Shown here: positions 52,805 through 61,084 of the stretch, piece after piece
Layout: every line of letters starts with the position of its first letter
Numbering within the stretch: position 1 is the stretch's first letter
DNA from: QQVM01 sp035341855
Lineage (GTDB): Bacteria; Bacteroidota; Bacteroidia; AKYH767-A; 2013-40CM-41-45
Direction of reading: 5' to 3'
NCBI GenBank assembly: GCA_035341855.1
Contig: DAOQWA010000002.1
Span: 62,001-126,000, forward strand
DNA length: 64,000 nt
Program-made: the position numbers and the translations under genes
Notes under the pieces: generated by a model
What the model saw: only the letters and a program-made list of their open reading frames with translations
Database searches by the model: none
Told to the model about the DNA's origin: nothing

Positions 52805-55348
52805 ATGTCAAGCGGAGAAAAGATCATATTGATCAACATTGAAGAGGAAATGAAAACGGCATACATCGACTACTCTATGTCGGTCATTGTTTCCAGAGCA
52901 TTACCTGATGTACGTGACGGATTAAAGCCGGTTCACAGGAGAGTTTTGTATGGGATGCTTGATCTCGGAGTATTAAGTAACAGACCTCACAAAAAGTCGG
53001 CAAGAATTGTCGGAGAAGTTTTAGGTAAGTACCATCCTCATGGTGATACTTCTGTGTATGATGCTATGGTCAGGATGGCACAAGAGTGGAGCTTGCGTTA
53101 TCCATTGGTTGACGGCCAGGGAAACTTCGGCAGCATTGACGGTGATAGTCCTGCCGCTATGCGTTATACGGAAGCCCGCCTAAGAAAAATCGCGGAAGAA
53201 ATGCTTTCCGACATCGACAAGGAAACAGTGGATTTTACACTCAACTTTGACGATACTTTGAAGGAGCCGACTGTCCTACCATCAAAGATTCCAAATCTGC
53301 TTCTTAACGGAGCATCCGGAATCGCCGTTGGAATGGCTACAAACATGCCCCCTCACAATCTAACTGAATGTATAGATGGAATCCTGGCATATATCGCCAA
53401 TAAGGATATATCGATTGAAGAACTGATGCAATTCGTCAAGGCGCCGGATTTTCCTACCGGAGGAATTATTTACGGATATGCCGGTGTGAAAGAGGCATTC
53501 CAGACAGGGCGAGGAAAAATTGTTCTTAGGTCACGTGCAAGTATTGAAGTCACCGATAGTGGCAAAGAAAGAATAATCGTCACCGAAATACCTTTCCAGG
53601 TAAATAAAGCTGAAATGATTAAGCGTACCGCTGATCTGATCAACGAAAAGAAAATAGAAGGAATTAGTGATATCAGGGATGAAAGTGATCGTGACGGAAT
53701 AAGGATCGTATATGAATTGAGAAGAGATGCATTGTCAAATGTCGTTCTGAATAATTTATATAAGTATACTTCTTTACAGTCGTCATTTAGTGTAAACAAT
53801 GTAGCTCTTGTTCATGGTCGTCCAATGACGCTCAACCTGAAGGATCTCATTGTAAACTACGTAAACCACCGACACGAGGTGGTCATTCGCCGGACTGAAT
53901 ATGAGTTGAGGGAAGCAGAAAAGCGTGCACATATTTTAGAAGGTTTGTTGATCGCTTTAGATCATCTGGACGAAGTCATAGCACTAATTCGGGCATCACA
54001 AACTCCACAGATCGCTCAAGACGGATTAATGGCCACATTTGGTCTCTCTGAAATTCAGTCGAAAGCGATCTTAGAAATGCGCTTGCAAAGACTCACAGGT
54101 CTTGAACGAGATAAAATACGCGATGAGTACGCCGAATTGATGAAGCTTATTGATTATTATCGTGATGTTCTTTCAAATGAAGATCTTCGAATGCAGATCA
54201 TTGAAGATGAGATGAAAGAAATCCGCGAAAAATATGGTGATGAGAGAAGAACAGAAATAGTTTTTTCAGGTGATGACATCTCCATGGAAGACATAATAGC
54301 TGATGACGAAACAGTCATAACTATCTCACACATGGGATATATTAAACGTACGCCTCTGACAGAATACCGAACTCAGGGCAGAGGTGGAAGAGGGGCTAAA
54401 GGTAGCTCAACCAGAGACGCTGATTTTGTTGAACATATATATGTTGCCACGAATCATAATTATATGCTCTTCTTTACAGAAAAGGGTAAATGCTTCTGGC
54501 TAAAAGTCTACGAAATTCCTGAAGGGAATAAAACATCAAAGGGCAGGGCTATTCAAAATTTAATTAATATTCCTCCGGATGATAAAGTAAAAGCGTGTAT
54601 CAATGTGAAGGGTCTCGAAGATTCAGAATACATTAACACTAATTACATTACGATGGCTACACGAAATGGAACCATCAAGAAAACTTCTTTAGAAGCGTAT
54701 TCTCGTCCTCGCCTTAATGGTATCAATGCGATAAACATTGAAGAAGGAGACACCTTGTTGGAGGCCAGGCTGACAAATGGAAAGCAAGAGATCATGATTG
54801 CAACTAAAAAGGGTAAGCTTGCACGTTTTGATGAGGAAAATGTCAGAGCAGTAGGACGGAATTCAATTGGAGTAAAAGGAGTCACATTAGACGGTGAAGA
54901 CGATGCAGTGATTGGTATGATCTGTGTTACAGATCCTGTTACAGAGTCAGTACTTGTAGTTTCTGAAAAAGGATATGGGAAAAGATCAGGAGTTGACGAA
55001 TACCGTAAGACGAATAGAGGAGCAAAAGGTGTTAAAACTATCAACGTAACCGAAAAGACCGGTAATCTGATAGCTATTAAAATAGTTCAGGACAATGATG
55101 ACCTTATGATCATCAACAAATCCGGAATAACCATCAGGATGAATGTGGAAGAATTAAGGATTATGGGACGTGCAACGCAAGGGGTAAGGTTGATCAGACT
55201 CGATGACGAAGATGAAATCGCTTCAGTAGCTAAAGTCGAAGTAGAGGAAAGCGGTGCCTCCGGTGAGCAATCGGAGAATGAAATTAATCCAGATTCCGAA
55301 GAAAATTCATCACCCGATACAGATTCCACACCAGATACAGTATCATGA
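52805..55348 (+). CDS. gyrA: DNA gyrase subunit A
   Basis: 847 residues. The N-terminal winged-helix/tower region has the catalytic Y121 in MRYTEARL. The quinolone-resistance region reads HPHGDTSVYD, with T82 at the E. coli Ser83 position and D86 at Asp87. The C-terminal beta-propeller domain begins near 510 and contains a GyrA-box-like GRGGRGAKG from Q524. The tail after residue 815 is acidic and Ser-rich. With GyrB it introduces negative supercoils. The GyrA-box form supports gyrase rather than ParC. A TPR protein gene follows after 22 bp. Confidence 0.96.
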   Translation: MSSGEKIILINIEEEMKTAYIDYSMSVIVSRALPDVRDGLKPVHRRVLYGMLDLGVLSNRPHKKSARIVGEVLGKYHPHGDTSVYDAMVRMAQEWSLRYPLVDGQGNFGSIDGDSPAAMRYTEARLRKIAEEMLSDIDKETVDFTLNFDDTLKEPTVLPSKIPNLLLNGASGIAVGMATNMPPHNLTECIDGILAYIANKDISIEELMQFVKAPDFPTGGIIYGYAGVKEAFQTGRGKIVLRSRASIEVTDSGKERIIVTEIPFQVNKAEMIKRTADLINEKKIEGISDIRDESDRDGIRIVYELRRDALSNVVLNNLYKYTSLQSSFSVNNVALVHGRPMTLNLKDLIVNYVNHRHEVVIRRTEYELREAEKRAHILEGLLIALDHLDEVIALIRASQTPQIAQDGLMATFGLSEIQSKAILEMRLQRLTGLERDKIRDEYAELMKLIDYYRDVLSNEDLRMQIIEDEMKEIREKYGDERRTEIVFSGDDISMEDIIADDETVITISHMGYIKRTPLTEYRTQGRGGRGAKGSSTRDADFVEHIYVATNHNYMLFFTEKGKCFWLKVYEIPEGNKTSKGRAIQNLINIPPDDKVKACINVKGLEDSEYINTNYITMATRNGTIKKTSLEAYSRPRLNGINAINIEEGDTLLEARLTNGKQEIMIATKKGKLARFDEENVRAVGRNSIGVKGVTLDGEDDAVIGMICVTDPVTESVLVVSEKGYGKRSGVDEYRKTNRGAKGVKTINVTEKTGNLIAIKIVQDNDDLMIINKSGITIRMNVEELRIMGRATQGVRLIRLDDEDEIASVAKVEVEESGASGEQSENEINPDSEENSSPDTDSTPDTVS

Positions 55349-55370
55349 TAATCTAAATTATAATACTTCG

Positions 55371-56576
55371 ATGAAAAAAGTATTTGCTTCAATTTTCTTC
55401 CTGCTGTTCATATGCATGAATACATTCGCTCAGAAGAGCAAGGTAAACTCAGCTGCTGTCTATTACAAGGAACCCTACAAAAAATATGGTGAAGCACTTG
55501 AAGCGATAGAGGCTGCAGTTACTAACGAACAAACAAGCACCTGGGCTAAGACATGGTATCATAGAGGAATGATTCATATGTTACTTTATGAGAGTGAAGA
55601 ATATAAAAACCTTTGCAATAAATGTTTGACAACATCATATGAATCCTTCCTGAAAGCCATCGAACTCGATCCAAAGAATGAATGGGTTGATGAAATAAAA
55701 AACATCCGCATCCCATATCTTACTTATCATATGTTCAACGAAGGAATTACGAAATTTCAGGAGAAAAAATTCGTCGAAGCTTTGGATGCATTTGAGATGG
55801 TTCAGAAAATGACTCCTGAAGATACTTCATCCATTTTAAATGCAGCTTATTCTGCCGAACAAGCCGGACAAAAGGAAAAGGCCTATTTCTATTATCAGAA
55901 GCTTGTTGATATGAAGTATTTTGACGACGAAGTATTTCTTTCGTACACCAATCTGCTGCGGAGTGATAAAAAAAACGATAAAGCATTAGAAGTTGTAAAA
56001 GAAGGCAGAAAGCTATTCCCGGATAGTCTCAGTCTGATGCTCTCTGAAATAAATATTTTGTTAAGTACAGATCGAACGGAAGAAGCTTCTAAAGCTTTGG
56101 ATGCTGCAATAGAGAAGGATCCCAACAACCCTAACTTGTATCTGGCTCTTGGAAGTACCTATGACAACATGGCTAATCCACGTGATGCTGCCGGAAATGA
56201 AATTGAAAAACCGACAAATTCAAAGGAGTTGATGGTGAAAGCCGAAGCAGCATATAAGAAAGGCCTTCAAATCAGTCCGACTAATTATGAACTAAATTAC
56301 AATCTGGGAGCCTTGTACTTTAATCAAGGTGCCGAAATGGCAAATGCCACAAACAGCATAAAGGATAACGCTGAATATGAAAGGGAAAAAAAGAAATATG
56401 AGGATAAGTTCAGAGAAGCCAAACCCCATTTAGAAATGGCATTGGAGAATAATCCACGAGGAAGTGCGGAGGATAATAATCTGTATGAAGGAACAGTTAT
56501 TTCATTGAAAGAAGTTTATGTCAGGATCGGTGAAATGGCTAAATATGAAAAGATCAAGAATCTTCTGGAAAAATGA
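55371..56576 (+). CDS. Exported tetratricopeptide-repeat protein (paralogue 1)
   Basis: 401 residues from the ATG at 55371. The frame stays open back to 55254, but that part lies inside gyrA and does not look like protein. The signal peptide ends near residue 20 (NTFAQ). The mature chain is made of TPR-like helical pairs such as SYESFLKAIELDPKN, NLYLALGSTYDNMANP and ELNYNLGALYFNQGAEMANATNS. It shares its C-terminal half clearly with the gene at 59662. Probably a periplasmic scaffold; function unknown. It lies 22 bp after gyrA and ends at a terminator. Confidence 0.85.
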   Translation: MKKVFASIFFLLFICMNTFAQKSKVNSAAVYYKEPYKKYGEALEAIEAAVTNEQTSTWAKTWYHRGMIHMLLYESEEYKNLCNKCLTTSYESFLKAIELDPKNEWVDEIKNIRIPYLTYHMFNEGITKFQEKKFVEALDAFEMVQKMTPEDTSSILNAAYSAEQAGQKEKAYFYYQKLVDMKYFDDEVFLSYTNLLRSDKKNDKALEVVKEGRKLFPDSLSLMLSEINILLSTDRTEEASKALDAAIEKDPNNPNLYLALGSTYDNMANPRDAAGNEIEKPTNSKELMVKAEAAYKKGLQISPTNYELNYNLGALYFNQGAEMANATNSIKDNAEYEREKKKYEDKFREAKPHLEMALENNPRGSAEDNNLYEGTVISLKEVYVRIGEMAKYEKIKNLLEK

Positions 56577-56598
56577 CATGTTAAAACTTCGTTAAATT

Positions 56599-56622
56599 GC
56601 CCGGTAAAAGCCGGGCTTTTTT
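56599..56622 (+). terminator. Intrinsic terminator after the gyrA-TPR unit
   Basis: GC-only stem GCCCGG / CCGGGC with a TAAAAG loop and six T after it, 22 bp past the TPR stop codon. Confidence 0.9.
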
Positions 56623-56770
56623 GTTTTTTGCATTCTATAAAAACATTTCTATAAATTGTTTAACCTATTAAGAATAAAGCACTAATTTAGCCCTAAGAAC
56701 AGTAGAGATTCACACTTAGAACTCTGAAAACTATAAATTTACAACCCAAAACCCTGTCTAATTATTCGTT

Positions 56771-59617
56771 ATGAAAAGAGCCATACTTTTTGTTGTTTTT
56801 CTTATCACCTCTCTCACTTGCCTGAACCATGTTTCAGCACAACCTCAACTAATTGAAAAGGTGAAAGGCAATCCTGATTCACTAATCCTTAATTATGAAA
56901 AGTGGAAATTATCTAACGGCTTAACGGTTGTCATTCATGAAGATCACTCTGATCCAATCGTCAGTGTAGTTATTACTTATCATGTTGGTTCTTCCCGTGA
57001 GGAAATCGGAAAATCCGGATTTGCCCATTTCTTTGAACATATGATGTTTGAAGGTTCAACAAATGTTGGCAACAAAGAACATTTCAGACTTGTATCAGAA
57101 GCCGGAGGGGCGATGAACGGAAATACCGAACGCGATCGCACAAATTATTATGAGACAGTGCCGAGTAATTATCTGGAGACAGCTCTATGGTTGGAAGCAG
57201 ATAGAATGGGCTTTTTGCTTGATTCGGTTACGAAAGAAAAGTTCGAAATACAACGTGCCACAGTAAAAAATGAAAAAGCTCAGAACGTCGAGAACCAACC
57301 TTATGCAATGGCATTTGTTGAAGTGATAAACCAGGCATTATATCCGAGCGGACACCCTTATAGCTGGCCGGTGATCGGTTACGTTGATGATCTGAACAGA
57401 GTTACTGTTGATGATCTGAAAAGCTTTTTCTTAAGATGGTATGGACCTAATAATGCCGTGCTAAGTATCGCAGGAGATGTAAATCCTGAAGAAACGATAA
57501 AACTGGTAGAGAAATATTTTGGCAGCATACAACCATGTCCTGATGTTCCAAGGATGCGTGCATCAGTTCCCATCCTTGCAACTGACAAATATGCAAACTA
57601 TGTAGACAATACATATTTCCCTATGACTATCATGACATTCCCGACAGTTCCTATGTACCATCGGGACGAACCCGCATTGGATCTTCTTTCACAAATGATA
57701 GGTAGCGGAAACAATTCGATCTTTTACAAGAATTTTGTAAAAAATGAAAAAGCAATCCAAACTTTTGTAAATAATGAAGCATCTGAAATTTCAGGAGAGA
57801 TGCAAATCGTAGTAGTAACTTATCCGACTTTTGGATTTTCAGAAATCACCAAGGAGTTTAATGAAACCGAAAAGCAAATAAGAGCAACTATCGATGAGTT
57901 CGATCAGACCGGAATTACAGATGAAGCCTTACAGAGGGTAAAAACGATTAATGAATCTGCAATTGTGGATCAAATGGAAGATGTGAACAGCAAAGCATTT
58001 ATGTTTGCAAGCTGGCAGACTTTTTTAAACAGGCCATATAATTTTTCAAATGAACTGGAACGTTACAACAAGGTAACGAAGGAAGATATTCAAAGAGTTT
58101 TTAATAAATATATCAAAGGCAAGTCGGCCGCAATAGTCAATGTATTTCCAAAAGACCCGACAGCTGAATCATCTGATTCTGTCAAGAGTGTGAATCCGTA
58201 TGCAAATGTAGTGATCAAAGAAAATCCGGAAATGGCGGCCTTAACTTATAAGCGTCCAACGGATAATTTTGATCGAAGCAAACAACCAACACCTACATCA
58301 CCAAAAACTCCTGTTGTACCGTCTTACTTTACCAAAACTTTGTCAAATGGCTTAAAGATCATCGGAACACAAGCGAACGAAGCTCCCAAAGTAGTTTTGT
58401 TGCTCACAATTCGAGGGGGTGACTATGTTTTCAAGGTTGATGATAAAAAAACAGGATTGGCAGGCTTAACTGCAGCAATGATGAATGAAGGTACCGAGAA
58501 ATCTACAACTGAAGAGATAAGTGCTAAACTTGACATGTTAGGTAGTGAAATTCAGTTCATTTCCCGAGCAGATAATACCACTATCTACGTCAGCAGCTTG
58601 AGTAAAAACCTTGATGCCACACTTGAAATACTAGAAGAGAAATTATTACATCCAGGATTTAAAGAAGATGATTTTAAGCGAACGAAAAAAGCAGCACTTG
58701 AAGGTTTGATCCATGAGAAGAAAGTTGCAGAAGCAACGGCTGATAAACTGTTCGACAATTTATTGTATGGAAATACAATAATGGGTGCTTATGAATCAGA
58801 GAAGACAATGAAAAAGTTAAGTCTTGATGATGTAAAGAATTATTATAAAGAATATTATTCTCCTAAGTCAGCGAACCTTGTGATCGTGTCTGATTATAGT
58901 GAATCGGCTGTTTTGCCGAAATTGGATTTTCTAAATAAATGGAGCGGTAAAGAGATCCTTATGCCGGCATTTACAGGCTTTCCAGAGATAGCTCAAACAC
59001 AAATATACCTGGCCAATAAAGATGATGCTGCTCAGTCTGTGCTAAGTATTGGACATGGCGGGCTACCATATGATGCTACAGGTGATTATTTCAAAGCGAA
59101 AGTTGCTAATTTTCCATTAGGAGGAGCTTTCAACAGCAGGTTAAATTTAAATTTACGTGAATCGAAAGGTTTCACCTATGGAATCCGCTCACAGTTTCAG
59201 GGAACTGAATATCCTGGTGCATTTTTCGTTTATGCAAGCGTTAAATTAACGGCTACGGATTCGTGTATAACTGAAATAATGAATGAACTAAGCAACTATA
59301 AGAAAAATGGTATCACCGATAAAGAATTGGCATTCACGAAGAATGCAATCCTGAACAATGATGCATTAAAGTATGAAACCCCACAGCAGAAAGCAAATTT
59401 CTTATCGCAGATATTGCGCTACGATCTTTCAAAGGATTTTACTCAGCAGCAATCTACTGTGCTAAAGGAAGTTTCAAAATCTGATATTAATACAATTTGC
59501 CAGAACCATATTAATCCTGATAAGATGATCATTCTGGTAGTTGGAAATAAATACATGATAAAAGACAAACTTGAAAAGCTTGGCTATGGTAAGGTGAAAG
59601 AAGTATCCTTGGATTAA
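56771..59617 (+). CDS. Exported M16 (insulinase/pitrilysin-like) zinc peptidase, double-domain
   Basis: 948 residues. The signal peptide ends near residue 24 (HVSAQ). The N-terminal M16 unit (about 40-480) carries the inverted zinc motif H86-F-F-E89-H90 in AHFFEHMMFEG, with further Glu downstream. A proline-rich hinge (about 500-520) follows. The C-terminal M16 unit (about 525-945) lacks HxxEH but keeps the substrate-binding Arg/Tyr segment RESKGFTYGIRS. This active-plus-inactive fusion encloses peptides in a chamber. Location is periplasm or outer membrane; substrates are unknown. It is flanked by two paralogous TPR genes. Confidence 0.93.
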   Translation: MKRAILFVVFLITSLTCLNHVSAQPQLIEKVKGNPDSLILNYEKWKLSNGLTVVIHEDHSDPIVSVVITYHVGSSREEIGKSGFAHFFEHMMFEGSTNVGNKEHFRLVSEAGGAMNGNTERDRTNYYETVPSNYLETALWLEADRMGFLLDSVTKEKFEIQRATVKNEKAQNVENQPYAMAFVEVINQALYPSGHPYSWPVIGYVDDLNRVTVDDLKSFFLRWYGPNNAVLSIAGDVNPEETIKLVEKYFGSIQPCPDVPRMRASVPILATDKYANYVDNTYFPMTIMTFPTVPMYHRDEPALDLLSQMIGSGNNSIFYKNFVKNEKAIQTFVNNEASEISGEMQIVVVTYPTFGFSEITKEFNETEKQIRATIDEFDQTGITDEALQRVKTINESAIVDQMEDVNSKAFMFASWQTFLNRPYNFSNELERYNKVTKEDIQRVFNKYIKGKSAAIVNVFPKDPTAESSDSVKSVNPYANVVIKENPEMAALTYKRPTDNFDRSKQPTPTSPKTPVVPSYFTKTLSNGLKIIGTQANEAPKVVLLLTIRGGDYVFKVDDKKTGLAGLTAAMMNEGTEKSTTEEISAKLDMLGSEIQFISRADNTTIYVSSLSKNLDATLEILEEKLLHPGFKEDDFKRTKKAALEGLIHEKKVAEATADKLFDNLLYGNTIMGAYESEKTMKKLSLDDVKNYYKEYYSPKSANLVIVSDYSESAVLPKLDFLNKWSGKEILMPAFTGFPEIAQTQIYLANKDDAAQSVLSIGHGGLPYDATGDYFKAKVANFPLGGAFNSRLNLNLRESKGFTYGIRSQFQGTEYPGAFFVYASVKLTATDSCITEIMNELSNYKKNGITDKELAFTKNAILNNDALKYETPQQKANFLSQILRYDLSKDFTQQQSTVLKEVSKSDINTICQNHINPDKMIILVVGNKYMIKDKLEKLGYGKVKEVSLD

Positions 59618-59661
59618 AACTTTAAAATAAAACATTACAACACAAAGAATAAATCAACAAA

Positions 59662-60837
59662 ATGAAAAAAATCTTAATAACATTATTGTTTTTATTACCA
59701 TTGACAACTTTTGGTCAAAGTAATAATGTTCAAAGCGCAGCAAACTCTTTAAAGTATAATGAGGTGGCAGATGCAAAAAAATGGATTGATTTAGCTGCAG
59801 AGAATGAGCAGACTGCAAACAACTCAAAAATGTGGTATTACAGAGGCAAAACGTATTTGGCAATTCATACTGATAAAGCATGGCAAAATCTTGACGACAG
59901 AGCTGTTGAAAAAGCTGCTATTAGTTTTATCAATTGTTTAAAGACTGACGACAAGAAAATGTATGAAGAAGATTCAAAAAACCTGATCTGGGTATGTGGT
60001 ATGGGTTTATTTGATAAGGCAATAATGTTTTCTCAGAATAATGATTTCGAAACATCCATGCGTTATTATAATTTGGTATTAGATATATTTCCATATGATC
60101 AGGGTGAAAACTTAAAACGCCAGAATATTACACCTGAAATAGTAGAAAAGAATATGGCATACACAGCCGTGAAGGCGAACGATCCGGCAAAAGCAAAAGT
60201 GCATTTTCAGAAGCTGATCGATAAGAAGTTTAATGACCCGAAAATCTATTTGTACATGGCGAAACTTCATTTAGATGAGAAGGACACCACAAATGCTTTG
60301 AGTTACGTAGAGCAAGGAAAAGCACTTTTTGAAAATAATACGAATTTAATCACAATGGAAATGAACATTTATCTTGCACAAGGAAAAACCGACATTCTCA
60401 TTGATAAATTATCAGAATCAATTGAAGCAAATCAGTATGACGAGTTGTTGTATGTAAACAGAGGTATGATGTATGAAAGCAAAAAAGACTATGCATCGGC
60501 AGCCGTAGACTATAAGAAAGCTTTAGAGTTGAATCCAGACAATCTGGATGCAAATTATAATCTTGGAGTTATGTATTTTAATGAAGCGGCCTCAATGGCT
60601 AATGCAGCTAACTCAATAAAGGGGAATGAAGAATTTGCCAAAGCGAAAGCAAAGTATGAACAAAAGTTTAAGGATTCAGCACCGTATTTGGAAGAAGCAA
60701 TGGAGTTAAACAAGCAAAAAACGGAAGATGAACAATCTATGTATACGGCAACTTTAAATTCACTGAAGCAATTGTATGTAAGAACCGGTGAGATGGAAAA
60801 GTATGAGAAGGTTAAAGGTTTACTGGATGCGAAATAA
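59662..60837 (+). CDS. Exported tetratricopeptide-repeat protein (paralogue 2)
   Basis: 391 residues with a signal peptide (1-19, ending TFGQ). TPR-like units include AAVDYKKALELNPDNLDANYNLGVMYFNEA. The block NYNLG-x-YFN-x5-MANA-NSIK and the ending RTGEMEKYEKVKGLL match the gene at 55371 closely, so the two are paralogues. It starts 44 bp after the M16 gene, so it may be co-transcribed with it and a functional partner is possible. No catalytic motif is seen. Confidence 0.87.
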   Translation: MKKILITLLFLLPLTTFGQSNNVQSAANSLKYNEVADAKKWIDLAAENEQTANNSKMWYYRGKTYLAIHTDKAWQNLDDRAVEKAAISFINCLKTDDKKMYEEDSKNLIWVCGMGLFDKAIMFSQNNDFETSMRYYNLVLDIFPYDQGENLKRQNITPEIVEKNMAYTAVKANDPAKAKVHFQKLIDKKFNDPKIYLYMAKLHLDEKDTTNALSYVEQGKALFENNTNLITMEMNIYLAQGKTDILIDKLSESIEANQYDELLYVNRGMMYESKKDYASAAVDYKKALELNPDNLDANYNLGVMYFNEAASMANAANSIKGNEEFAKAKAKYEQKFKDSAPYLEEAMELNKQKTEDEQSMYTATLNSLKQLYVRTGEMEKYEKVKGLLDAK

Positions 60838-60862
60838 CCTTTTGTAAGAAGAGCAATGTGAC

Positions 60863-60892
60863 AAGCCCGGTAATAAACGACCGGGCTTTTTT
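60863..60892 (+). terminator. Intrinsic terminator after the second TPR gene
   Basis: Stem AAGCCCGG / CCGGGCTT with a 10-base loop and a T run. Its core arms GCCCGG/CCGGGC are identical to those of the terminator after the first TPR paralogue. Confidence 0.9.
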
Positions 60893-61084
60893 GTGGAGAT
60901 TGGAGGACATTTCAGAAATATTCTATTTAACATAATATTAATTATAAGACATTAATATAGGATTTTATGGGGAAAAAGAAGGGTTTTGCCAAAATGTCTA
61001 TTTATTGAGTCAATTTCAAATAAGGATTAACTTAAAGGTTCCGGATATGATTTTATTTGCGTGAAAAAATGACTCTTCGGTCTC

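Noticed and set aside
55254..55370. N-terminal extension of the first TPR protein into gyrA
   Set aside because: The 39 codons lie in another frame of the gyrA acidic tail and do not look like protein; the ATG at 55371 gives a clean signal peptide.
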